A stretch of DNA of 64,000 nt, taken from Eucalyptus grandis (taxonomy: Eukaryota; Streptophyta; Magnoliopsida; Myrtales; Myrtaceae). This document shows, piece after piece, positions 48,829 through 60,440 of this stretch. Made by a program: the position numbers and the translations under genes. The notes beneath the pieces were generated by a model, which ran no database searches, was not told the DNA's origin, and worked only from the letters and a program-made list of their open reading frames with translations. The number at the start of each line of letters is the position of its first letter. The first letter of the stretch is position 1. The stretch lies in NCBI RefSeq assembly GCF_016545825.1, contig NC_052619.1, forward strand, positions 6,463,501 through 6,527,500. Reading direction: 5' to 3'.

Positions 48829-49247
48829 CCAGACCATATCGCCATGATGGCTACCTCATTGGTCACTTCACAACGCCCTGGACGACCTAAGGCTCTTCTT
48901 TGCTGATGCCCAAATCGCCTCTGATACGGTGAAGCTAAGGGAGGACTACGGTCTAGCGATGAAGCTGACAGTGCGTTTGGTGAAATTGATGATGGCGGAC
49001 ATGAATCGGAGGAGCGAGAGAGAGTGGCTTTGAGATCCCTATGAGAGAGCTCAAGCGGTGAGATCTAGATATTGCGGGAGATTGTGTTGGATAGTTGAGA
49101 TTTTCAAAGATTTTTATCCTATGTTTATATTGCACTAAATATGTGATGAGATTTTCTATAATTCGGAGGATATTTGGAGAATTTCTAAAATGAACTTATC
49201 TTATCCTATTCCAATTCAAATCTGAAAAATCAAACATAGCTTTGCAT

Positions 49248-49291
49248 ATTTAATCCAAGTTGGGAAAATATTTAATCCAAGTTGGGAAAAT
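49248..49291. repeat. exact 22-bp tandem duplication at the Mutator-like element's left border
   Basis: ATTTAATCCAAGTTGGGAAA plus AT is present twice, at 49248-49269 and 49270-49291. It spans the target-site duplication plus the first eight bases of the element. Confidence 0.75.
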
Positions 49292-50111
49292 GCCAAAAAG
49301 GGACCCGAAATACCATCTTTTTTCTCAAATAAGAGCCCGAAATGGATCTTGTTTCAAATAATGACCTAAAGTGCCTTCATTTTCTCAAATAAGGGTCTAA
49401 ATATGATGCTATTTCAAATGAGGATCTAAAGTGGTTATGTATATTTCAAATAAGAGTCTAAAGTGACTATATTCATTTCAAATAAGGACCCATCTTTCCA
49501 ACAATCAAGGGTATTTTGGTCATTTGTCAATTTTCCATTTTTTTCTTTATTTTTTTTTCCATTTTTTTGGTCAGTTCTTCTTCTCTTTGTCGGTGGCTAG
49601 CCGGCCATTAGCAATGCCCACAAAGGGCTGGGCGAGGGATGACCTTACCTAGGTATGGCAACCCTCGCCTAAGGGCCATCCGTGAGGTCAGCCCTCACCT
49701 GAGATCGGCGAGGGCTGACCTCGCGGATGGCCCCTAGGTGAGGGTCACCATGCTCAAGCGAGGCTGTCCCTCACTTGTGGCCAGCGTGGGTGGCCCTTGC
49801 CGGTGGGGGCGACCCTCACATAGCCCTTTGTGGGCATCATCAGTGGCCGATCGACCATCGGTGAATAGGAAGAAGAAGAACCAGGGAAAAAAAAAGTGAA
49901 ATACAAAATGACAAAAATACCCTTGATCGATCGGAAAATTTAGCTAGTCAGCAATCAACAAGGTCGAGTCCTTATTTGAAACAACTAAAGCCATTTCAGG
50001 CCCTTATTTGAAACAACTAAGGCCACTTTAGGTCCTTATTTGAAACAAAGTCTACTCCGGGCCCTTATTTGAGAAAATAATAACACTTCGGGTCTTTTTT
50101 GAAATTTTCCC
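49284..50111. mobile_element. Mutator-like MITE with internal ~30-bp repeats
   Basis: Flanked by a 9-bp duplication with one mismatch: ATCCAAGTT at 49275-49283 and ATCAAAGTT at 50112-50120. Ends are inverted: GGGAAAATGCCAAAAAGG left, and the right end inverts to GGGAAAATTTCAAAAAAG. Both arms carry tandem ~30-bp units built on AAATAAGGGTCTAAAGTG-type phrases, about six on the left (49325-49490) and four in inverse on the right (49965-50095). The centre (49590-49870) is GC-rich with GGTGAGGGTCA/TGACCTCGCC inversions. No transposase is encoded. Confidence 0.65.
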
Positions 50112-50120
50112 ATCAAAGTT

Positions 50121-52638
50121 TGTAATTTTTTATTGACATCAGTAGTCCTTCGTACTTTTGAATTTTCTCAATTGAGCCCTATTGAATCGATTAAAGTAGC
50201 AATCTTCATTTTCACTTGCATTAAGTTGTCTCATTTTGAGTGCTTATATATCTGATGATGTTTGCAATAAATGTCATAAGGACAAATGCAAATACCATTT
50301 TGACAATTTTTCTGGAGAATTTTGGAGTAATGCAATTGTATTATAAAAACCCTTTATACGTCCCTTAACCCTACGTAGGTCCATAAGAGTTTTAGACTTT
50401 TGGAATGCTAACATATTTCTTTTTTCAAAATTTTCCCTTGTTAAATTTTCTCAATTTTGAAAATGTCCTCACTGTCTTTTGCCTAGTGACGTTGAGCTAG
50501 ATTTGGTGTTGGCGACCCTCACCAAGTTCACATTACCATGGGTGACGCTAGCAATGCCAAATCTGGCCAAATCTAGCTTCCTCGTGTCTAACAAAGAGTT
50601 TGAGTTCATTTTTATTTTTTATTATAAAGAAAAGTCCTTTATAAGTGTGATTTTTTCAAACACTACTTAACCAAAGTCGTTCCCTAATAACCTTTTATAT
50701 TACACTTTACAAAACACTATTTATATTTCGAGAAACCCTTTTAGCTAAATTGTTTAGCATTTTCTCAAAATTTTCTCCAAAAACCAACCCAATTAATACT
50801 AAACAGGGATAACGCATAATGGAAGGAACATATCAAACATTTTTACCACCAAATTGATAAGAGTTTAAAATAAGATACCGATGTTGTGGGTTTGCTAAAG
50901 ATAATCACGGGATACCGATCCTTGTTAATGAATATCAAGCAATTTCTTTCGATCCTCGCATGCTTGATTGTGATATATCAGACGGTAACTTTACCTGCAT
51001 ACCAAATAATCTCTCGTCTAGCAAGTCGTACGACTTTGGAAAAAAGAAAAAGAGAAAGATGAAAAAAAAAAGGGGAAAGCAGAGAGAGATCAAGCCAAAC
51101 CGTCCTCTTGCACTGACTGGTTGTAATCTGGAGAAGCAAAACCAGGAACAAGGAAAAAAAAAATAGCATAATCTTTCAACGAACACTTTAAAGTCGTCCA
51201 AGGAATGTGCGCCACACACCATTCATTGCGTACTATGAAACAACTGTCTTCCCCATTCCTGTATACAGCAACTCGCGACAATGGAGTTTCTGTAGATACG
51301 CAAAGCCTTGATTTTCTAAAGCCTATATCCGATTGGAGGGGCTTTACCGATGCCCAATGTTTCCAGGGTCGGCATTTGTTGGCCCGAGATGAAGTGGCAA
51401 CGCAGTTTCGGTGCCTTTTTGACAATGTCACAATCAGATTCGGCGACCGGCTCCTGCCGAGCGATGCCCAACCGGCTTTACAGCACGGATTTCATATTTT
51501 AGGGTTACAAGTTCGAGAATTTTATATGATATGATTCCATGGGGAGGACTAAAAACTACAAGTTGGGCCAACCTTGTACAGTATCTGCATGTGATGTTCC
51601 GTTGGGAGGGGCTAAAAGTGTGTCGCGAGGAATTATACCGTGTTACTGCGCGCTTGTAACTAAATGCATCTGGGACATCCGATCTCACGGACCGTGGTTC
51701 ACGCATGCGGCCTAACGGCAGTGCCTCTGGCGAGGCCGACCATGGCGCATTTCTGGGTAATTGGAGATGTGGTAGCCCTGAACGGTGGTTTGTTTGTGTT
51801 CGTATTTCTTTGTGTTGGACTTGCTCTTTTAAAAGAGGGTATCTCTTTTACTAATCTAGGGACATGGCCACTGAGGGCCCGCAATTTGAAGGTACATGAA
51901 ATAACCTGCAAAAGTATGGTATATAATTATTTCATGTCAATGAAAACTATAACATTTTGTGCATGTGAAGGAGAAGGGATTTGATATCAGGGATTACTCC
52001 CTTTTGCTGGGGTGTCCATATTTCCATGCCTCCTGTTTCCTGCGCAAATACCCGCAAAAGGCATTCCTTTTGGGGTAAAGTGAATGAACTGGTTTGCCTC
52101 TTTTGAGCATAGCTAATTTATAATGAAATTCTGGGTTGAATAGCAATGTTGAAGTTCTTGTGTTTTCCATCTGTTATGTGCAGTTTTCTCTTAGAAGGAC
52201 AATGTTGTATTTGTTCACCAATAACAAGCATGCAGTAGAACAATCAGTTGGGAAAGTACATTCTTCCTATTTGATGTGAACAGAAAATAAAATGAAAAGA
52301 TGCTAACATAAGTAGACAAATTGCAGGTGGTACCTGCGCAAATAACACTCTTTTATACCTACAATTACAGCTATCAAAAACACACACAAGAAGGGGGAAA
52401 AGGGCCAGACCCAAAGTGTTCAACAACTAAGTGTTGAAGGAACTGCAAAGGATGCTATTTTCTGAGAGTCTCTATCTGATAATTCTCTATCGACCCATGT
52501 TCATAATTTGGGGCCAAACTACTTCAGGGATGCACTGTGCTTGTTGCCTAATATATTTCAGATTCTCTTTTTCCCTCTACAAGTTAATCCTGAATTAATA
52601 TCAGCATCCTACAGTCCATGGAAAGGAACATAAATGAA
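50121..52638. other. intergenic DNA and 3' flank of the RCC1/FYVE gene
   Basis: 52.0-52.64 kb is probably 3' UTR of the RCC1/FYVE gene (minus). 51.18-51.98 kb is less AT-rich and has overlapping open frames of 106-113 codons on both strands. None shows a domain or splice pattern I recognise, so no gene is called. Confidence 0.35.
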
Positions 52639-55600
52639 TCAATACTCTGAAGATTGAGCAGCATCGTTACTTTCTCCGGCATTTAATGGATTGCTAGATG
52701 TTCCTGCATGGCTGATGCTCGTCACCAATGGCGGGTACTTCTTGAACACCCTATCTTTGTTATTGTTCCACCATTCTTCTGCTTGCTGCTCAGCAAATCT
52801 CCTTTTGCTGTAACAGAGATTATTGTGTTTAAATGGAAAAAATTTCACAAGGGAACTATTAGTAGACCGAAACATTACAAATTAGATTTATTTTTCATTG
52901 TCTTGAGAATTCAAGTTAAGAGGATCCTAAATATTTGGTGACATGCAAATCTGATTGAGAACAAGAAATATATATTTGCACCTGAATCGGACGCGCTTGA
53001 AAGCCTTGACACCATTAGGAAGTGCATCTACAGTAATGTAGACACCAGGTTCAAATTGTTCAATCATTTGTGAGAGCCCATCTTTCCTTGTGACCGAGGA
53101 TGGGTTGGAGTTCGAGGTGTTCTCTGTGTTCTGTTGAGGTATGGCTCCTTGCATTGACGAGGCAACGCTATCCTCGTTCGTGCCAGTCTGATTTTCATTC
53201 AGAGAGTCATTCATACCCACTGTATCGGCTTGATCCATGCTTAATCGATGCCGATCACTGTCCACATTTACTGACAAGGAAGATGAATTCTCGGGCATGG
53301 CTTCTGTATGAAGAAATGTCTCGACCTGAGCATACAGCATGCTGAACTTCTCGTCGTTGTGAGACTCGGGCGGTAGATTCTCCATTATCTCCTTCAACTG
53401 AAGTTGGTAAAGGAATGCATGTTAGTGGAATTCAGTTTCACATCTGATAAATAGGCAGTCCGCTTCCACACTTTCTTTTTGAATACCAATTTATGTCGTG
53501 AACATACACAAAGACCAGGAATAAGATGGATGCTTTCTTTCTGAAGTACTGTGAATACATGGTTTTGTGCGTACCTGAGTCGCAACGGAATTGATGACTT
53601 CCCTGGCTTTGGTACATTGAGCAGACTCTTGTGCGGCCTTAAGAGCAGCTCCTTTGGCGTCTTTATGCAGTTTCTTCATCTCCATGTCTTGAAAATCACA
53701 CCTTTGTTTTAAAGTTCTAACCTGAAGGAGCACAAAAAAGGAACAACATTACAGACAGTGGGCAAAAAATTAGCATTGCTGTGTTCTGTATTTGTTTGGT
53801 ATACCTGGTTGTGTAGCTTTGTTATTTCTTGATTCAAATATTCATTGGTTTTACTGAGACTGTCGACCACACTTCTAGAAAAAACGGGCGTGGTGGATCG
53901 TGGAGGGCTTGGTCTCCTTGAGTACGGCGAAGCGGATCTGGAGTTGGGGGCCGACTGAGGTGGTGTATGACTAGTAGCTACTGGCTTAAGAGCACTTTGC
54001 AGAGCGCTCAACGAGCTGGGGAACGCGATATCTTTCAATTGCAAGAGCGATGGCACTTGGGAAGCTCGTCTCACAGAGGGCTCGGCTTTAGCCCCTGGTT
54101 TCCCTGGTTTCACCTCGATGTACTTGACTGGCTCGATGGTTGGAGAAAGCAGGATTCTCGAGGACTTCACACTGCCTCTGTCCATTTTCTCCCAAGTATC
54201 GATCGACTGTCGCATGGTGTTGGCTTTTCCTTTCATATAGGACATGTTGCCGCTTTCAGCAGTTTTTAGTTTTGCATAACAGGCGTCGCAAACCCTATGT
54301 GGCTTTCCCGGAGTAGGTGCTAGTGCCGCCTTCAATGCCTTTTTTGAACTGCAAGCGTGACAATGAACCAAGCCGCAGTTATAGCAGTTGTGTCTCTTCC
54401 TAGTGAAACCGAACGCTTGACGACAGCCGGTGCACACGGATTGATCTGCTCCGGACACCCATTTGTGGATGCATATGCTGGCTGTGAAATTCGAGCCGCA
54501 AGATATGTTCTTCACGTGCCGATCCCTAAGCGCTTCGACCATGGTGGGGATTTTCCGATCGTCAACGTCCCCGTGACCCAGTCGACCATTAGCGCCTCTT
54601 CCCCAAGTGTACACTTCGCTTCTGGAGGTCAAGACGGCCACATGAAATGCCCCACAAGAGATCTCTTCGACGAACTCACCGACTAATTTGTCTTGCACCA
54701 GGCAAGGTAGCTTCCCTTCCGAATTTGGATTACCCAACTGGCCGTACGACGTGCTCCCCATGGTGAAGACATGGCCCGATGTCGTTAGGGCGATGGTCAT
54801 CGTGTGCCCGCACGCTAGTTGGTGGAAGTTATAATCGATCAGTGCGGATACACAAGTAGGGAGCAAGTAAGTGTCCTTGTTCCCATGTCCTAAACGGTAT
54901 TTGTCGCCGTCTCCCCATGTGAACAGCTTCCTCGATGAGATGTTGCCGCCGGATGACTGGCTCATCATCACTTCCACGATCGCTGCAGTGTGCCACACCC
55001 CACAGGCGACCTTGATGGTCTTCAATCCGCTCAGCTGCTGAACCTCTCTAGGATAAGGGACAGTCTCGCGATCCCCGTGGCCCAACACGCCGAATGTCCC
55101 GTCGCCAAAGGTGTACAACTTCCCGGTGGAAGTCGCCAATGCTGTATGCCAGCTCCCGCATGCAACTGACAGGACTTGAACTCCTTCCATTATGCCGGAC
55201 ACTCTTTTTGGTAGCCAATGGCTAACATGAGTGCTGTGACCAAGAAGCCCCGCATTGTGAGTCCCATCACCCCAACTGAAGAGATCGCCGGAGATAGACA
55301 CTGCGCATGTGTGATACTCGCCGCAGGCGATAGAGTCCACATTCGTGACTGCTAAGAATTCGACAAGATGGGGACGGCTAAAATCCCTCTCGCTCCCATG
55401 ACCAAGCCTTCCCCCAGATTCCTCACCCCATGTGAAAACCTCGCCCTGCCTTGTCACAAGGGCCACATGGCGTGTCCCGCAAGCAATCTGATGAACATCA
55501 AGAACTACATTTGATTCTAAAGGTCGAGGAGTCAGGACATCGATTTTCCTCGGGGAACTCGTGGATCCGTGATCGGGCCCATCGCTCCAAATCTCTCCCC

Positions 55601-57542
55601 AGACATAAACATCTCCTAGTGACTCAATATCATCTTGCCCAGACCCACCGCTTGAACAGCTAGGAGTGCTCGAAACACTAATTCTGAAACCATCTCCTGC
55701 ACTTGTTCTCAGTTGCATATTTGCACGTTCAGAACCCACATCTGAGCTCGCCAAACTCACGGAAGATTCACGAGGATTCAGATCAATGGAGACTCTGCCA
55801 CGAGTAATACTTGAAGTGCACTCAAATGTTGCGCCAAATGGTCGACCACTTGGACCTAATTCGCCGCCGTTATGCAACTGCAGAGTTAAAAAAAAAAAAA
55901 AGGTGAGAATAAGGCTTAAAATGGCACTAGGAGGAATTTCTCATTCAAATATAAGTGTTCTCACATCTGGGATTTCACTTCTGGTGCGCCTACGGTCTAT
56001 TCCAGTGGGAATTATTGCCTTAAGCCCAGATAACCACACCTCCGCCTCAACTTTGTCCTTACAAATCTATGATCAACAACATAGGCGTAAGTGTCGCCAT
56101 TAGATTCAAAGCTCAATTGGATGTGATAAAAAGAAGTTGCTTTGATGTCATAATTCAGCGTGAATGACTGACCAAATCGAGAGATCTTTCACCGTTATTA
56201 TATAGAAGTGAGAACGACAGGTAATCCTTCTCCGGGCGCAAGTACCTTCTGAAAACAGCCTACAATATGTCACATGAGAACTGATTTGATTAACGATCAA
56301 ACAGTGAAAAATCCCTGAAATTGAAGTGAACATAATTCTTAGGCCATTCATCTTGCGGTTGAGCTAAGATACAAAGTTAACTCACAGTTCTCTGTCCTGG
56401 AATTATCCGTGAAACCGAAGCCAATTTCAGAGTCCGTTCCTCTCCATGTGAGTACCAGATCAAAGTTGTTTCGTCCTGCTCGGCAGTAAAGCTGTAAATT
56501 ATTCATCTACTTGACCTGGCAGGTACCTTCAAGAACTTATAGCTAATGCTGATTAACCATATAAGATCTAACTGTACCATGTGGCATAATTGCATGCGTG
56601 ACCTTAGGAAATACACGTCAATAAGATTGTCTGAACATGCTTCTAGCAAAAGCAAGATCGCTAAAATACCAGTTTTCCTGTTTCTCTGCTATATTGTTGT
56701 TACAGCTCAAAATCATTTCAAAGAGAACATCATCTTGAGATAATGTTGAACCGATTATTTGAGGTCATCACTAAGAAATCAAAATGCCAGAAGAAATTGC
56801 TCGGAAAACAACTGACTCACCGGTGAAATTCTAAACGGGCAAAACTTCGGCTTTCCCTTTCTGCTGTACTTGATTAATTGAGTACCTTTTTTCAAAGCAG
56901 TGAGTGCCTTCAACAAATGGAAATGGAAATAAGTTCAATCATGAGGAGCATCACCAGCAAAAGAATTTCTCACAACATCAAGCAATTACACAAATTTTGC
57001 ATAGGATAATTCTAATATTCTCTGTCATACGATGAAAAATTCTCTTTTAGACAGTAATTTGGCATTGTAAATTTTGACGTGAACTTTCTGCTTAAACAAA
57101 ACTGGAAAGAGCTTCAATATAAAATTAGCTGTCAAACTCGTACCCGAATTCTTGATAACGAAGTTCATAAATCGTCTTTTCTCTGCGCACAAAATTCCTA
57201 TTTCACTTGCGTTTTCTCCCAACAAATGCTTCTCAAATACGCTTGCCAATGTCGATCATGAATTGTGCTATAAATTATACAGGGCAGGACTGAGAAAGAA
57301 GGCTAGATATAGAACATATTCCACATTTTGGACCTTGAAAAGCCATTGAAATCCATCTGATTTGCCTACTTATGATAAATCAATTGGAGAAACATTCGGA
57401 AAGATGACAGAGATTTGTTAATCAGAATTTTTGAGGAAGAGATCAACATCAACCGAAAAATCTGCCATTGACGAAGAAAAGTAAGAGGACCCACTTGCTC
57501 GATGTCGCGCTCCGGGTTGCCATAATTAACAGGATCTGCCAT
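52639..57542 (-). CDS. PH-RCC1-FYVE-BRX (PRAF-type) protein, 9 exons
   Basis: Exons on the minus strand: 57495-57542, 56821-56907, 56386-56475, 56173-56259, 55965-56066, 53805-55877, 53575-53721, 52982-53397 and 52639-52807. They join in frame with GT-AG borders to 1,072 residues. Start [16 protein letters not shown] is followed by a plant PH domain (to ~138; [36 protein letters not shown]). Seven RCC1 repeats span ~226-608 ([40 protein letters not shown]). A FYVE finger at ~610-675 has [18 protein letters not shown] and CDAC. A short coiled coil ([12 protein letters not shown], then [14 protein letters not shown]) precedes a C-terminal BRX domain (991-1045, [40 protein letters not shown]). 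PRAF proteins bind phosphoinositides and, by their RCC1 domain, small GTPases. Matches At3g23270 as I recall it. Confidence 0.95.
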
Positions 57543-57856
57543 TCCATCTGAAACAACCGCGAGGAAACCGTCGGAGGAGCGAGTGCGACAACAACTGCAT
57601 CAGGTGCGGTGGCTTCGGCGATCTAGTCCTCATAGATGCATATGTTTTGTGTCCTTTGGCCTCTCATAGAAAGTTGCCTCAATTCTTGATCACCGACAAC
57701 GATCGATGATTTTGCTGCATCAAAGAACAATTGACTCACGATGATCAAAAGTACCCAGAAAAGTGTCTAGGGATAAGATTCCTCTTTCCTTCAAATTGCC
57801 CTATGTCAGCAGAAAAGAAAAAAAAAATTCTTTCAAAATGGAAGCCAAACACGAAT

Positions 57857-57933
57857 GAGACAGAGAGAGAGAGACAGAGAGAGACAGAGAGACAGAGAGA
57901 GTTTAGGAAAGAGAGAGAGAGAGAGAGAGAGAG
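57857..57933 (-). repeat. GA-rich microsatellite upstream of the RCC1/FYVE gene
   Basis: Alternating GAGA and GACA units, with one interruption (GTTTAGGAAA) that recurs just after the tract. It lies ~315-390 bp upstream of the start codon, so it may be in the leader or promoter. Confidence 0.6.
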
Positions 57934-58539
57934 TTTAGGAAGGTTTGTAGCTCAAAAGAGGAGGGAGTGAGACATTGGCGCGCTTCCTTGTTTGCTTCCA
58001 CGTGTTGGAAGTCTTCTACTTCTCTTGTTTAGTGAATTTCTTACCATTTTCATGTCCATGGGGTTGGATTTAAATCAATGCTTACAATGTGGAGATGGTA
58101 ATTAGTAGGGTCGGATCGAATTACCGCTTTCATACCGCTAGATTGGAATCCCCCTTAAAATTGATCAGGGTAGTTTGAGAAGAAAACTAGCAAGCTGAGG
58201 ATGGCTCTGGCAGGAGGTAACTTAAGATGAAGTGGTAAAAACTGACGGCCTACGTTGTAGGTTTTGATAATTTATAAAGGCGTTTGATGTGGCTGGCGAG
58301 GGGCTTCACGACTCTCACGTGTAGCTAGTTAGGCCCTCTCGACTGATTGTCGACCGGCCCGTGCCGGTCCTTACCAATAAAAGAAAAGAAAAAAAAAAGA
58401 AAAGAAAAGATTAATAAAAAATTCAAAAATTGCAAAAATTTTCCACGTTCGTTCGTACCTTGTATAACGGCCGGAATCCACATTATCAATTTTGGGCTAA
58501 ATAAAGCATAATTGTTGAGATAGAGACATAAAATGATGG
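57934..58539. other. intergenic DNA, no gene recognised
   Basis: Upstream flank of the RCC1/FYVE gene. It has a moderately GC-rich patch around 58260-58370 and a purine-rich run at 58378-58420. No coding signal. Confidence 0.35.
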
Positions 58540-59290
58540 CTTAATACCCAAAAAAGCCTTTAACTTTAGCTCCGTCCCAATTTTACCCTATTTTGTTTTC
58601 ATTTCGTAAAGAACCATCAACTTCTAGTCATGTTCCACTTCCACCCTAAACTTTTTTTATCTCATAAAAAACTGACAAATTTAGATTTATTCCCAATTCT
58701 AACCTAAACTTTTTTTTTATATCTTATAAAAATCATCAATGTTTGATTGAGTCTCATATTTGCCTCTGTTAACATTATATCCAAAATCGCTCTAAGTAAT
58801 GTGGCATTTCCACGTCATTTCTCTAGTTTTATCCTAAACTTTAGATTCAAGAAGACATCTTTTTAAGATGAATTTCCACATAAGCTCAAATAACATTTTC
58901 GTGGATCTGAATAAAAGTTAGAACAATTAGAGTTGGTCTTCTTTGATTGGTCTTACTTTGAACATAGTCTCCCTTCCATCTTGCTTAGGGATCTCTGATT
59001 TTACACTCAATACTCAATCTCTCGTGTTTGGAAGTCTTCCATTTCTCATGATTGGAGAGCTTGCACTCAAGAGTTTTCCTTCTCTCGATTATCAAGATAA
59101 ATTTTGTAGGGAGAAATAACAAGAGCAAATTTAGGAATCAAATAAAAGTTCATGATTTTTATGAGGCAAAAAAGTTTAGGGTAAATTTGGACTAAACTTA
59201 AAATTGAGGGTTTTTATGGGAACAAAAAGTTTATGGTAGAATTAGAATCTAATTCTTTAAACACCAAATTTATAGTTTGGATATAAGACT
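58540..59290. mobile_element. TIR-type repeat with inverted arms of tandem units
   Basis: The left arm has about three rough copies of a ~60-bp unit (ATTCTAACCTAAACTTTTTTT, CTCATAAAAAACTGACAAATT). The right arm has the inverse units (AAAAAGTTTAGGGTAAATTTGG, TTTTTATGGGAACAAAAAGTTTA). Between them is unique DNA. The design (repeated units facing each other) resembles the 49.3 kb element, but the sequence differs. Boundaries and duplication are not resolved. Confidence 0.4.
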
Positions 59291-59321
59291 TTAGATTTCA
59301 GACGACATTTATTATTATTTT

Positions 59322-59590
59322 TTTTTTTTTGGTGACCCAGGATTCATCGGACCTAACTTTCGCTTATGCTAATTGCCAACCCACGGCCCGTACAGTACGC
59401 GGTGCACCTCGGACCAAGTGTCAATACCTAGGGGAAAGCTAGCACAGGACCCCGCCACCATGGTCCTCCATTTAAGACTTGTTAACAGTTGCGGAGTTTC
59501 AAGCCTGGGACCTCCACGATGAAGTGCCCAAACCCGAACCAACTCTGCTGCTTTTTGCTTCATTAATAACCAAAACCAAATCACCCTTCC
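59322..59590 (-). mobile_element. probable tRNA-derived SINE with poly(A) tail
   Basis: On the minus strand the block ends in CCTGGGTCACC followed by an A-tract (plus-strand T-tract at about 59320-59332). Near its head is CCCAGGCTTGAAACTCCG, similar to a Pol III box B (GGTTCGAATCC type). It is ~265 bp and non-coding, and its composition differs from the flanks. Box A and target-site duplications are not clear, so the class is tentative. Confidence 0.45.
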
Positions 59591-60440
59591 ACATTTTAGA
59601 TATAATTCAAAGCCAAAAGCTCCAGATGGATGGGGCCTTCGTTTGATCGACGAGTTGACGTTTCACGTCATAGTACGAAACCCTCTATAGATTAAGTGGA
59701 AATAAAAAATAATGTAATATAGCTAAGTTTACACTAGATTATGATAATTGTAATAAAACGTTAAAAAATTGACGGCAGGTGCCAAGTGTCTATAAGTTAG
59801 GTTTAAATCCACTTTCTTAAAATTATGAACTCCCATGATTTCATGTTATGGCTATCATTTTTGTAAATGCCTGTCACAACATGGGTTCCATATTCAAATT
59901 TGAATTCAAATCTCAATCATATTCTAGCATTTTCAGTCATTAACATCTCACTTCGAGATGATTTTGAGTACACTCTTTTATGAACGATTTGATGGATCGA
60001 TTCAACCCCAGTGGAGAAACTTATGTTAGCGAGGAGCACTCCACATGAAAAGTGATTGGCCTAATTTTGTAAAATCAATTTACACTTACGTAGACTCGGA
60101 TCGATCCGGGACACGGCTGGAAACAACGGACGGACATGTATGCCAAAGCAAAGGACGACGGATGGAAAGAGTGTATGTACGTTCATTGATACGAACGAGG
60201 CCGAGCCATGCAAGCACTGCACTTCTCAGAGCATCGCTGCCACATATCACAACCTCGAGCCTTATGTGTAAACCGGCCACGCTCCGCCCAGCAATGCAAC
60301 GAATCAAGGCATATCCACATGCAAACCATCTTACCAACCTCTCGCCACGTCTTGAAATCTCCCTCCTATAAATAATAACCCCCCAAGACTCCAAACTCTT
60401 CACTTCGAATTCTCTCTCTCTCTCTCTGCCTCTGAAAGTT
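59591..60440 (+). promoter_or_regulatory. upstream region of the 11S globulin gene with RY-type motifs
   Basis: CATGCA occurs at 60207-60212 and again at 60318-60323, 50 and 160 bp upstream of the TATA box. CATGCA is the RY core bound by B3 factors (ABI3, FUS3, LEC2) that drive seed storage genes. The 5' leader just before the ATG has a CT microsatellite (60410-60427). Earlier sequence (59.6-60.0 kb) is AT-rich and featureless. Confidence 0.6.
60367..60374 (+). promoter_or_regulatory. TATA box of the 11S globulin gene
   Basis: TATAAATA, 74 bp upstream of the ATG, with a plausible ~40-bp leader. Confidence 0.75.
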
